From NCBI GenBank assembly GCA_964589935.1, contig CAZPVD010000002.1, forward strand, positions 62,001 to 126,000: a DNA stretch of 64,000 nt. Reading direction: 5' to 3'. Made by a program: the position numbers and the translations under genes. Origin of the DNA: VHCN01 sp964589935. Lineage in GTDB: Bacteria > Verrucomicrobiota > Verrucomicrobiia > Limisphaerales > VHCN01. Below the pieces are notes generated by a model, which was not told where the DNA came from, did no database searches, and saw only the letters and a list, made by a program, of their open reading frames with translations. Within the stretch, counting starts at the first letter, position 1. Each line of letters begins with the position of its first letter. Shown here in pieces: positions 46,021 through 54,287 of the stretch.

Positions 46021-48629
46021 CAACTCATCGCGCGTGCGATGGAATTCCACCAGAGGTCGTGCAACTCGCGCAAGTCGCAACTGAACTCGCCGGCGAATGT
46101 TTTGACGGTGAACGTGTCACCGCCCACCGTGCCGATGCGCGCAGCGGGAACACCCATGAGTCGGGCCCGCTCCATAATCTTAACAGCATCAATCGCCGCA
46201 CAACTGATAATGATTCGATTTTGTGTTTCGCCAAAAAGAAGGGCATCCAAGCGAGGACTTGTTTCTGTTACGCCATGCTCAATCGTCCCAAACCCCACGA
46301 CATCCACTGTCGCGCCGATCAGGCGCGGCGTGTCACGGGCGATAAGCTGGCTGATGCAGCTTTCGGCCAGCGCGACGGCGAGGCCGCCTTCGCTGCAATC
46401 GTGCGCGCTCTTCACGAGGCCGGATTGGATCAGGCCGATGAGCGTGGTGTGCAGTGTCTTTGCGGTTTCCAAATCGCAGCGTGGCGGCGAACCGTTTTTC
46501 TTGCCGTGGATCACTTGCAGATACGCGCTGCCGCCGAGGCCGAAAATCGGGTCGTCTTGGTCCACCGCTTCACCGAGCAGGATGATGGCGTCGCCTTCGT
46601 CCTTGAACCATTGCGTGGTGACGTGCTCCAGTTTCTCGATGAGGCCGACGACGGAAATCGTGGGCGTCGGATCAATCGGACCTGTCGGACTCTGGTTATA
46701 CAGCGAACAGTTACCGCCGGTGACGGGCGCGTTGAACGCTTTGCAACCTTCCGCCAGACCGCGCACCGATTCTTTGATCTGCCAGAACAGCTCGGGCTTG
46801 AGCGGGCTGGGCATGTTGAGATTGTCCGTCGCGCCGAGCGGAATTGCGCCGGAGCAGGCAAGGTTACGACACGCTTCCGCCACGGCAGCTTTCGCGCCTT
46901 CGTAGGGATCGAGATAAACGTAACCGCCGTTGCAGTCCACGGTCATGGCGATCAATTTCTCGGGAAATGAAAATGAATTTGGGAGCGCGGGCGTCTCGCC
47001 CGCAGCGGTTGGCGTCCCGCCGACCGCACGTTCCGACGGCGAGACGCCGTCGGATGCGACCGGGACGGTCGCATCCTGAACGGGAATTGAGTCCGCTTTA
47101 ATTCGGATCACCGCCGCGTCGCTGCCGGGCAGCACGACCGAGCCGTCGCGCACTTGATGATCGTATTGGCGATACACCCAGTTCTTCGAAGCGATGCTCG
47201 GCCACGCGAGCAGCTTTTTCAAATCATCGGCAGGCGACGTGGTATCGGCGATGCCGTCGAGGCGGAAGGCTTGGACATCTTTCAGATAGGCAGGCTCAAC
47301 AGCTTCGCGCTGATACACGGGCGACTCATCGGCGATTTTCCGCGCGGGAATATCCACGACGAGTTTGCCGCCGTGGCGAACCTTCATGTGGCCGGTGTCG
47401 GTGATGATGCCGATTTCAGACCACGGCAGATCCCACTTGTCGAAAATGCGCTTCACTTCCTCTTCGCGGCCTTTGTGGACGACGATGAGCATGCGTTCCT
47501 GCGATTCCGACAGCATGATCTCGTAGCTGCTCATGTTCGGCGCGCGTTGCGGAACTTTGTCGAGTTCGATCTCGATGCCCGTGCCGGCGCGCGCGGCCAT
47601 TTCGCACGTGGAACAGGTCAGGCCCGCCGCGCCCATGTCCTGCATGCCGGCGACCGCGCCGGTGGCGAGCAGTTCCAGGCACGCTTCGCACACGAGTTTT
47701 TCCATGAACGGATCGCCGACCTGCACCGCGCCGCGCTGTTGCTCGGCAGATTCCTCGGTCAAATCCTGCGACGCGAACGCCGCGCCCGCGAGACCGTCGC
47801 GCCCCGTGGCCGGGCCGACGTAAAACACCGGATTGCCCACGCCCTTGGCCGCGCCACGGGTGATCTGTTCGTGGCGCAGCACGCCGAGGCAGAACGCGTT
47901 CACGAGCGGATTGCCTTGATACGTCTTGTCGAAATACACCTCGCCCGCGACGGTCGGGATGCCGAAGCAATTCCCGTAATGCGCGATGCCGCTGACGACG
48001 CCGGCGAAGAGACGACGGTTGTTAGCAATTTGGGATTTTATGTTTGCGGCTTCGGCGGAAGTGTTTTGCTCGCCCTCACCCCGGCCCTCTCCCCCGGGGA
48101 GAGGGTGGTTTTTTGTTCCAGCCGCACTTGAATCCGAAAGCGTTCGGGCTTGCCCAGCAGCGGAAACCGTTTCTCCCTCTCCTGGGGGAGAGGGCCGGGG
48201 TGAGGGCGGACAATCTTCCACAATTGGTCCGAACCTCAACGAGTTCACCGCGCAGACGGGCCGCGCGCCCATCGTGAAGATGTCGCGCACGATGCCGCCG
48301 ACGCCGGTGGTCGCGCCCTGAAACGGCTCGACCGCGCTCGGGTGGTTGTGCGACTCGATCTTGAACGCGATGGCGATGCCGTCGCCGATGTCAATGATGC
48401 CGGCGTTTTCCTCGCCCGCGCCGACGAGAATCTTGGGCGACTTGGTGGGAAAGGTCTTGAGCAGCGGCTTGGTGTTTTTGTAGCTGCAATGCTCGCTCCA
48501 CATCACGGAAAAAATGCCAAGCTCGGTGTAGCTCGGCGTGCGGCCGAGGATTTCCACGGCGTGGGCGTATTCTTCCGGCGTGAGGTTGTGCTTGGCAACC
48601 AACTCTGGGGTGATGGCGGGTTCGGTCAT
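46020..48629 (-). CDS. purL: phosphoribosylformylglycinamidine synthase II (small PurL) with two repeat-derived insertions
   Basis: 869 residues. Small-type PurL, working with PurS and PurQ in this operon. Motifs: LGRTPSYTELGIFSVMWSEHCSYKNTK, KIESHNHPSAVEPFQGA, GEVYFDKTY and DCNGGYVYLDPYEGA and VTGGNCSLYN. Relatives are about 740 residues; the excess comes from two segments. Residues about 141-204 (PPSPRPSPPGEGE ... NHPLPGGEGRGEGE ...) split LRFG from RLFAGVVSGIAHYGNC. Residues about 512-556 (ADSIPVQDATV ... AGETPALPNSFSFPE) split GSDAAVIRIK from KLIAMTVDCN. Both are repeat-coded. Catalytic and nucleotide motifs outside them look intact. Confidence 0.96.
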   Translation of the reverse strand: MTEPAITPELVAKHNLTPEEYAHAVEILGRTPSYTELGIFSVMWSEHCSYKNTKPLLKTFPTKSPKILVGAGEENAGIIDIGDGIAIAFKIESHNHPSAVEPFQGATTGVGGIVRDIFTMGARPVCAVNSLRFGPIVEDCPPSPRPSPPGEGETVSAAGQARTLSDSSAAGTKNHPLPGGEGRGEGEQNTSAEAANIKSQIANNRRLFAGVVSGIAHYGNCFGIPTVAGEVYFDKTYQGNPLVNAFCLGVLRHEQITRGAAKGVGNPVFYVGPATGRDGLAGAAFASQDLTEESAEQQRGAVQVGDPFMEKLVCEACLELLATGAVAGMQDMGAAGLTCSTCEMAARAGTGIEIELDKVPQRAPNMSSYEIMLSESQERMLIVVHKGREEEVKRIFDKWDLPWSEIGIITDTGHMKVRHGGKLVVDIPARKIADESPVYQREAVEPAYLKDVQAFRLDGIADTTSPADDLKKLLAWPSIASKNWVYRQYDHQVRDGSVVLPGSDAAVIRIKADSIPVQDATVPVASDGVSPSERAVGGTPTAAGETPALPNSFSFPEKLIAMTVDCNGGYVYLDPYEGAKAAVAEACRNLACSGAIPLGATDNLNMPSPLKPELFWQIKESVRGLAEGCKAFNAPVTGGNCSLYNQSPTGPIDPTPTISVVGLIEKLEHVTTQWFKDEGDAIILLGEAVDQDDPIFGLGGSAYLQVIHGKKNGSPPRCDLETAKTLHTTLIGLIQSGLVKSAHDCSEGGLAVALAESCISQLIARDTPRLIGATVDVVGFGTIEHGVTETSPRLDALLFGETQNRIIISCAAIDAVKIMERARLMGVPAARIGTVGGDTFTVKTFAGEFSCDLRELHDLWWNSIARAMS
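46987..47075. repeat. three adjacent hairpins inserted in purL (second insertion)
   Basis: Stem-loops at 46987-47003 (7-bp stem, 3-base loop), 47033-47053 (9-bp stem, 3-base loop) and 47053-47075 (10-bp stem, 3-base loop). The surrounding insertion spans about 46962-47096 and translates in frame to a Pro/Ser/Thr-rich loop with GVSPSERAVGGTPTAAGETP. Confidence 0.8.
48072..48207. repeat. 136-bp inverted-repeat element inserted in purL (first insertion)
   Basis: 22-base perfect terminal inverted repeats at 48072-48093 and 48186-48207 (GCCCTCACCCCGG... type). Each end holds its own hairpin, for example 48085-48105 with a 10-bp stem. The insertion relative to PurL relatives is wider, about 48018-48209. 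Both strands read without stops in the purL frame. This CCCTCACCCCGGCCCTC-type repeat occurs between genes in many bacterial genomes; here it is inside one. Confidence 0.85.
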
Positions 48630-48669
48630 GGCAAAAATAAAGTAATAAAATTTACAGCAAAAAATTCTT

Positions 48670-48754
48670 TAACCGCGAACCACGCGAAATACGCGAACAA
48701 GGCAAAACCAAAACGTCTTTTCCGCTTTCGCGTATTTGGCGTATTTCGCGGTTA
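48670..48754. repeat. AACCGCGAAnnACGCG inverted repeat between purL and the GxxExxY gene
   Basis: Arms of 28 bases at 48670-48697 and 48727-48754, differing at about four positions, around a 29-base spacer. It ends exactly at the stop codon of the GxxExxY gene. Internally each arm repeats a CGCGAAATA unit. Confidence 0.75.
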
Positions 48755-49165
48755 TTAATTCCGGTCTTTGTTTTCATAACGGCCACGTTCGGCCACGATT
48801 CGTTCAACTTGCGCTTTCGGAAAATGCCCAAAGTTCACCAGCAATCCCAATTTCAGGCCGGTGGCTCTGAGATAATTCTGAACCTGCGCCCGATGTTCAT
48901 CTGTCAGATCGATCACAGCTTTCAATTCCAGCACAATCTTTTCGTAACAAATAAAATCCGGCTCATACGTTGAGCGCAACGGACAGCCTTTGTATTCGAG
49001 AGCCAGCGGCTTCTTCGGTAAATACGGAATCCCTTGCAGCCGCAATTCAATCTCCATGCACTCCTGATAAACCGCTTCCAGAAATCCGCACCCCTTCTCG
49101 CGATAAACTTCAAAGCATGCGCCGATGATCTTGTAGCTTTCGTCTTTGTAAAGGATGTCGGTCAT
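48755..49165 (-). CDS. GxxExxY family protein
   Basis: 136 residues. The family name motif is GFLEAVYQE (about 27-35). A PD-(D/E)XK-like pattern follows: EPDFICYEKIVLELKAV (Asp, Glu-x-Lys). The family is thought to have a nuclease fold of unknown role and is often associated with scattered or mobile loci. It sits inside the purine operon between the purQ-proximal broken gene and purL. Its ATG overlaps by four bases (ATGA) the stop of the reading frame that would continue the neighbouring gene. An inverted repeat abuts its stop. Confidence 0.88.
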   Translation of the reverse strand: MTDILYKDESYKIIGACFEVYREKGCGFLEAVYQECMEIELRLQGIPYLPKKPLALEYKGCPLRSTYEPDFICYEKIVLELKAVIDLTDEHRAQVQNYLRATGLKLGLLVNFGHFPKAQVERIVAERGRYENKDRN

Positions 49166-49472
49166 TTAATTCTGAATTGCTTTGTAAATCCAATCGGCCA
49201 AACAACAGTGTATTCTTCGCCAGTTCGTTCACGGTAAGCCGCAACTAAATCTTCAATAGCTTCCGCTTGGCCACAACAGGTCGAATCGTTTCAAAAACTT
49301 TCTTCGGTTCGTCTGTGTGAATGAAAATATTCATCTCACCCGAACCACAATCATGTCCGTCAACTTTTGCTGACGAACCAAGTTTCTCAATCAACTCATC
49401 TTCAAGCGCAATCATTTCGTCGTAGTCGGCAATCGCGTTCGCGGGAAACTGAAGTGCCAACTGATATTTCAT
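49162..49472 (-). pseudogene. small conserved hypothetical gene with a probable single-base deletion
   Basis: From the ATG at 49472 an open frame of 75 residues (MKYQLALQFPANAIADYDEM ... ) stops at 49245. A second frame takes over without its own start and reads QAEAIEDLVAAYRERTGEE then YTVVWPIGFTKQFRIK to a TGA at 49162. Restoring one C in the CC at about 49268-49272 joins them into a 103-residue protein that ends in an ATGA overlap with the GxxExxY start. The join looks native because the tail has normal coding character. Mutation, sequencing error and programmed frameshift are all possible. No function recognised; the acidic pattern DGHDCGSGEMNIFIHTDEPKK is distinctive. Confidence 0.65.
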
Positions 49473-49476
49473 AGGC

Positions 49477-50187
49477 TCACGCCGCCTGCGCCACTGTTTT
49501 GTTCTTCAACGCGGCGAAGATGCTTTCGAAAATCCATTTGCCGTCGTCGCTGCCGAGCAGCGGTTCGCAGGCGCGTTCGGGATGCGGCATCAGGCCGGCC
49601 ACGTTGCGCTTCTCATTGCAGATGCCGGCGATGTTTTGCAGCGCGCCGTTCGGATTCGCGCTGTCGGTCAGGTTTCCGCTGGCGTCGCAGTATTGCCAGA
49701 GGATTTGGTTGTTGGCCTTGAGTTTCGCCAGCGTTTCTTCGTCGGCAAAATAGCAGCCTTCGCCGTGCGCGATGGGCACACGCAGAATTTTTCCCGCCGG
49801 AATCTTGCCCGTGAACGGCGAGTCGGTCGTGACCGTTTTGAGATGAATGAATTCGCAGTGAAATTGCAAATCGCGGTTGCGGATGAGCGCGCCGGGCAAC
49901 AGGCCGGCTTCGGTGAGGACTTGAAAGCCGTTGCAGATGCCGAGGACGAGGCCGCCGTTGTCGGCGAATTGTTTCACGGCCCGCATCACGGGGCTGAACC
50001 GCGCGATCGCGCCGCAGCGCAGATAATCGCCGTAGCTGAAACCGCCGGGCACGATGACGCAGTCGGTGTCGCCGAGCGCGGCGTCCTTGTGCCAGACGAG
50101 GCGCGCGGAATGGCCGAAATGCCGCACGGCGTGGACGGCGTCCTGGTCGCAGTTGCTGGCGGGAAATTGTAATACTGAAAAACTCAT
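49477..50187 (-). CDS. purQ: phosphoribosylformylglycinamidine synthase I (glutaminase)
   Basis: 236 residues from the ATG at 50187. Class-I glutamine amidotransferase: FPASNCDQDAVHAV at the N-terminus, IVPGGFSYGDYLRCGAIAR, nucleophile Cys in LGICNGFQVL, and the His-x-Glu pair in LMPHPERACEP. It releases ammonia from glutamine for PurL. Second gene of the operon; 100 bp from purS, the gap holding an inverted repeat. Confidence 0.98.
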   Translation of the reverse strand: MSFSVLQFPASNCDQDAVHAVRHFGHSARLVWHKDAALGDTDCVIVPGGFSYGDYLRCGAIARFSPVMRAVKQFADNGGLVLGICNGFQVLTEAGLLPGALIRNRDLQFHCEFIHLKTVTTDSPFTGKIPAGKILRVPIAHGEGCYFADEETLAKLKANNQILWQYCDASGNLTDSANPNGALQNIAGICNEKRNVAGLMPHPERACEPLLGSDDGKWIFESIFAALKNKTVAQAA

Positions 50188-50188
50188 A

Positions 50189-50271
50189 CGAGGATTGAGG
50201 ATGGAGGATTGAAGATGGCGGAGAACTTCGGGCGGCGAATGCCATCCTCCATCTTCCATCCTCTATCCTCG
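50189..50271. repeat. CGAGGATTGAGGATGG inverted repeat in the purS-purQ gap
   Basis: Arms of 31 bases at 50189-50219 and 50241-50271 that match in inverse orientation at 27 of 31 positions. Each arm is built of GAGGAT(T/G) units. It fills the whole gap between the purS stop and the purQ ATG, so the purQ leader starts within a hairpin. Confidence 0.75.
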
Positions 50272-50287
50272 CGTTGCATCACGGCGG

Positions 50288-50530
50288 TTATTCGATTTCG
50301 AGGCGGTAATCTTCAATGACCGGGTTGCTGAGCAGCTTGTGCGCCGCGTCGTTCAAGGCTTTGGTCGCCGCCGCCTTATCCGTGCCGGGCGCGAGGTCAA
50401 TCTCGATGTATTTGCCGATGTGGACGCCGGTGACGCCGGTGTAGCCCATGTGTTCGAGGGCGGTCTGGACGGTTTTGCCCTGCGGGTCTAGGACGGCCTT
50501 CTTGGGCGTGATGATGATTTTGGCTTTCAT
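50288..50530 (-). CDS. purS: phosphoribosylformylglycinamidine synthase subunit PurS
   Basis: 80 residues from the ATG at 50530, the normal size. Motifs: AKIIITPKKAVLDPQGKTVQ and HIGKYIEIDL. PurS is the small bridging subunit of the PurLQS complex, needed with small-type PurL. First gene of the purine operon, divergent from pyc with 147 bp between the starts. Confidence 0.95.
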   Translation of the reverse strand: MKAKIIITPKKAVLDPQGKTVQTALEHMGYTGVTGVHIGKYIEIDLAPGTDKAAATKALNDAAHKLLSNPVIEDYRLEIE

Positions 50531-50635
50531 GTGGCGCGGAGTGTCCGCAAAGACGCGCTGATGTTGGGGAATGTGCCGCAGTGACGCCAGCGATTTTTTC
50601 CCGCGCTTTAAGAAGCGGCGCGAGTTGATCTTGTC

Positions 50636-50664
50636 TTTGCATCCGAGGCGGCCTGCACTATAAC
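50636..50664 (+). promoter_or_regulatory. pyc: candidate promoter for pyc
   Basis: TTTGCA (50636-50641) and TATAAC (50659-50664) with a 17-base spacer. The -10 matches 5/6, the -35 4/6. The ATG at 50678 would lie close to the transcript start, so the message might be nearly leaderless. Confidence 0.35.
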
Positions 50665-50677
50665 GCACGGGCTTTTT

Positions 50678-53600
50678 ATGAGTTCGAGCCGCAGCCAAGA
50701 CGCCGCGATGACCGCCGCCCTCGCCGGCGCCGCCTTCGCGCCGCGGAAGCCGAAGAGGCTGCTCGTCGCCAACCGCAGCGAGATCGCCATCCGTGTTTTT
50801 CGCGCCGCAACCGAGCTGGGCATGCGGACGGTGGCCATTTACGCGCAGGAGGACCGCCTCGGCATTCATCGCTTCAAGGCGGATGAAGCCTACCTCGTCG
50901 GTCAGGGCAAGGGTCCCGTCGGCGCGTATCTCGACATCGAGGGCATTGTCACTCTCGCAAAGGAAAAGGGCGTGGAGCTGATTCATCCGGGCTACGGTTT
51001 TCTTTCGGAGAATGCCGAGTTCGCCGAGGCGTGCGCGAAGGCCGGCATCACCTTCGTCGGCCCCCGGCCTGAACTGTTGCGGCTCATGGGTGACAAAACC
51101 GCCGCGCGCGGTCTTGCGAAAAAGATCGGCGTGCCCACGCTGCCCGGCACGGATGATCCCATCGAGAACCGCGAGGAAGCCCTGCGTGTCGCAAAGGAAA
51201 TCGGATTCCCGCTCATCATCAAGGCCGCGTTCGGCGGCGGCGGGCGCGGGATGCGCGCCGTGCACAAGGCCGCAGACCTCGCCGACCTGCTCGACGAGGC
51301 GCGCGGCGAGGCGGGCCAGGCGTTCGGCAACCCGGCTGTCTTCCTCGAAAAATACATCCCGCACGCGAAGCACATCGAGGTGCAGATTCTTGGCGACCGG
51401 CACGGCAACGTGATTCACCTGCACGAGCGCGATTGCTCTGTGCAGCGGCGTCATCAGAAAGTCATCGAGATCGCGCCGAGCGTCGGCCTCGACGAGCACG
51501 TGCGGCGCGAGTTGTGCCTCGCGGCCGTGCGGATTTGCAAGGAGGTCGGCTACGACAACGCGGGCACGGTCGAGTTCCTCTACGACCTCGACCGGCGCGA
51601 GTGGTTCTTCATCGAGATGAACCCGCGCATCCAGGTCGAGCACACGGTCACGGAGGTCATCACGGGCGTTGACCTCGTGCGCTCGCAAATCCTCGTGGCG
51701 CAGGGCCACGCGTTGAACGGGCCGGAACTCGACCTGCCACCGCAGGAAGAGGTGCCGCGCATGGGCTGCGCCGTGCAATGCCGTGTCACCACCGAGGACC
51801 CGGAGAATAAGTTCACACCCGACTACGGCAAGATTCTCACCTACCGCAGCGCGGGCGGATTCGGCGTGCGCCTCGACGGAGCGATGGGCTACGCCGGCGC
51901 CGTCATCACGCCGTTCTACGACTCGCTCCTCGTCAAGATCACTGCGTCAGGCCGCTCGTTTCCCATCGCGCTGCAGCGCATGGACCGCGCGTTGCGCGAG
52001 TTCCGCATCCGCGGCGTCAAGACGAACATCCCGTTCCTCGAAAACGTCATCGCGAACGAAACCTTCCGCAGCGGTCGGGCAACGACGACGCTCATTGACA
52101 CCACCCCGGAACTCTTCACGTTCAAGTCACGCAAGGATCGCGCGACGAAGCTGCTAAACTTCCTCGGCAACGTCATCGTCAACGGCAACCCGCACGCGAA
52201 AGGCTACACACCGGAGAAGCCGCTGCCCGTCGCGCGCCCGCCGCATTGGGACCTCAAACAAACTCCGCCTGACGGCACGCGGCAACTGCTGCTCAAGCTC
52301 GGTCCGAAGAAATTCGCCGAGTGGACGCGCAAGCAGAAACGCCTGCTCGTCACCGACACGACCTTCCGCGACGCGCACCAGTCGCTCATGGCCACGCGCG
52401 TGCGCGGCTACGACATGCTCGCCACCGCCGATGCGGTGGCGCGTCGCACGCCGGGGCTGTTCTCGCTGGAAATGTGGGGCGGCGCGACATTCGACACGGC
52501 GATGCGTTTTCTCCACGAGGACCCGTGGGAACGACTCCGCGCATTGCGGGCGAAGGTGCCGAACATCTGCTTCCAGATGCTTTTCCGCGGCAGCAATGCA
52601 GTCGGCTACTCGAATTATCCCGACAACGTCGTCGCTGGCTTCGTGAAGCACGCGGCCGCGACGGGCATTGACATCTTCCGCATCTTCGACTCGCTCAATT
52701 ACACGCCGAACCTGCGCGTCGCGATGGACGCTGTGCAAGAGACGCACGCGATTTGCGAAGCCGCCATCTGTTACACCGGCGACATCCTTGACCCGAAGCG
52801 CGACAAATATTCGCTCAAGTATTACGTCTCGCTAGCGAAGGAGCTGGAGAAAATGGGCGCGCACATCCTCGCGATCAAGGACATGGCCGGCTTGTGTCGT
52901 CCTTTCGCCGCTTACAAACTCGTGAAGGCGTTGCGCGAGGAGATCGGCCTGCCGGTTCATTTCCACACGCACGACACGAGCGGCGTGAACTCGGCCTCCG
53001 TCCTGCGCGCCAGCGACGCTGGCGTGGACATCGCGGATCTTGCCATCGCGAGCATGAGCGGCAGCACGAGCCAGCCAAACTTGAACTCGGTTGTCGCCGC
53101 GCTTCAGAACACACCGCGGGACACGAAGCTCGACCTCGCCGCGCTGAACGAGTTCTCCGATTACTGGGAGGAAGTTCGCGAGTTTTACAAACCGTTCGAC
53201 ACCGCGCCGCGCAGCGGCAGCGCCGAGGTGTATCTGCACGAGATGCCCGGCGGCCAATACACGAACCTCAAGGAACAAGCCGCAAGCATGGGCCTTGCGA
53301 ACCGCTGGCCCGAAATCGCGCGCACCTACGCCGAGGTCAACCAGCTCTTCGGCGACATCGTGAAGGTCACGCCGTCGAGCAAGGTCGTCGGCGACATGAC
53401 GATGTTCCTCATCACCCGCGGCATCAAACCCGCCGACGTGGTGAATCTCGAACCCGGTTCCGTGCCGTTCCCCGCAAGCGTCATTGACATGATGCAGGGC
53501 GGCCTCGGCCAGCCCATCGGCGGCTGGCCGGAAAAACTTCAGCACGTCGTGCTCGGCAACAAAAAACCGATTACCGTCAGGCCCGGAGAAGATTTGCCGC

Positions 53601-54190
53601 CGCTGAATCTCAAGAAGACGCGCGACGAACTCAGCGCGAAACTCAAGCACGACGCAAACGACGACGCGCTTTACTCGCACCTGATGTATCCCGAGGTCTT
53701 CGCCGAATTCGCGCGGATGCAGCGAGATTTCGGTGATGTCGGCGTGCTGCCAACGCCGGCGTTTTTCTACGGCCTCAAACCCGGCGAGGAAATCTCCGTC
53801 GGCATCGAGGAAGGCAAGACGCTCTTCATCAAGCTCATCAACATAGGCGCGCCGGACAAGGACGGCACGCGCACGCTGACCTTCGAACTGAACGGCGTCT
53901 CGCGCGAGGCGACCATCGCCGACAAATCCGTCCAGCCCAAGGCCAAGGCGCGCGCAAAGGCCGATCCGGCGAACCCGCTGCACGTCGGCGCGCCCATCCC
54001 CGGCATCATCACCGCGCTCGCCGTCGGCGTCGGTGCAAAAGTGGCGAAGGGCGACAAGCTCCTCACGCTCGAGGCGATGAAGATGCAGACGACGATCTAC
54101 GCAGGCGCGGACGGCGTCGTTGAGGAAATCTCCGCGCAGGTCAGCGACACGGTTGAGAGCAAGGATCTGCTGATGCGGCTGCGGGAGTAA
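50678..54190 (+). CDS. pyc: pyruvate carboxylase
   Basis: 1170 residues, single-chain form. Biotin carboxylase domain about 26-480 (KRLLVANRSEIAIRVFRA, FGGGGRGMRAV, HLHERDCSVQRRHQKVIE, FFIEMNPRIQVEHTVTE). Carboxyltransferase domain from about 550 (LLVTDTTFRDAHQSLMATRV, with metal-binding Asp; HFHTHDTSGVN). Biotin carrier domain near the C-terminus with the biotinylated Lys in LEAMKMQT (Lys about 1135). It carboxylates pyruvate to oxaloacetate and replenishes the citrate cycle. Two starts are possible (50678 or 50708); the second lacks ten residues. Stands alone, divergent from the purine operon. Confidence 0.98.
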   Translation: MSSSRSQDAAMTAALAGAAFAPRKPKRLLVANRSEIAIRVFRAATELGMRTVAIYAQEDRLGIHRFKADEAYLVGQGKGPVGAYLDIEGIVTLAKEKGVELIHPGYGFLSENAEFAEACAKAGITFVGPRPELLRLMGDKTAARGLAKKIGVPTLPGTDDPIENREEALRVAKEIGFPLIIKAAFGGGGRGMRAVHKAADLADLLDEARGEAGQAFGNPAVFLEKYIPHAKHIEVQILGDRHGNVIHLHERDCSVQRRHQKVIEIAPSVGLDEHVRRELCLAAVRICKEVGYDNAGTVEFLYDLDRREWFFIEMNPRIQVEHTVTEVITGVDLVRSQILVAQGHALNGPELDLPPQEEVPRMGCAVQCRVTTEDPENKFTPDYGKILTYRSAGGFGVRLDGAMGYAGAVITPFYDSLLVKITASGRSFPIALQRMDRALREFRIRGVKTNIPFLENVIANETFRSGRATTTLIDTTPELFTFKSRKDRATKLLNFLGNVIVNGNPHAKGYTPEKPLPVARPPHWDLKQTPPDGTRQLLLKLGPKKFAEWTRKQKRLLVTDTTFRDAHQSLMATRVRGYDMLATADAVARRTPGLFSLEMWGGATFDTAMRFLHEDPWERLRALRAKVPNICFQMLFRGSNAVGYSNYPDNVVAGFVKHAAATGIDIFRIFDSLNYTPNLRVAMDAVQETHAICEAAICYTGDILDPKRDKYSLKYYVSLAKELEKMGAHILAIKDMAGLCRPFAAYKLVKALREEIGLPVHFHTHDTSGVNSASVLRASDAGVDIADLAIASMSGSTSQPNLNSVVAALQNTPRDTKLDLAALNEFSDYWEEVREFYKPFDTAPRSGSAEVYLHEMPGGQYTNLKEQAASMGLANRWPEIARTYAEVNQLFGDIVKVTPSSKVVGDMTMFLITRGIKPADVVNLEPGSVPFPASVIDMMQGGLGQPIGGWPEKLQHVVLGNKKPITVRPGEDLPPLNLKKTRDELSAKLKHDANDDALYSHLMYPEVFAEFARMQRDFGDVGVLPTPAFFYGLKPGEEISVGIEEGKTLFIKLINIGAPDKDGTRTLTFELNGVSREATIADKSVQPKAKARAKADPANPLHVGAPIPGIITALAVGVGAKVAKGDKLLTLEAMKMQTTIYAGADGVVEEISAQVSDTVESKDLLMRLRE

Positions 54191-54287
54191 TCGCTTTGCA
54201 GCGTTTGGAAGCTCCGTCGCACGCACGAGGGAAATTCACCTTGACCGGCTTGCCTCGGTCGCGGACAACAGCGCTAATCACTGGCTT

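Noticed and set aside
48072..48207. Inverted-repeat element considered as an insertion sequence
   Set aside because: Only 136 bp with no transposase or coding capacity of its own; no target-site duplication is obvious, so it is called a repeat only.
54241..54269. TTGACC / GACAAC considered as promoter for the SPFH pair
   Set aside because: The -10 matches only three of six positions.
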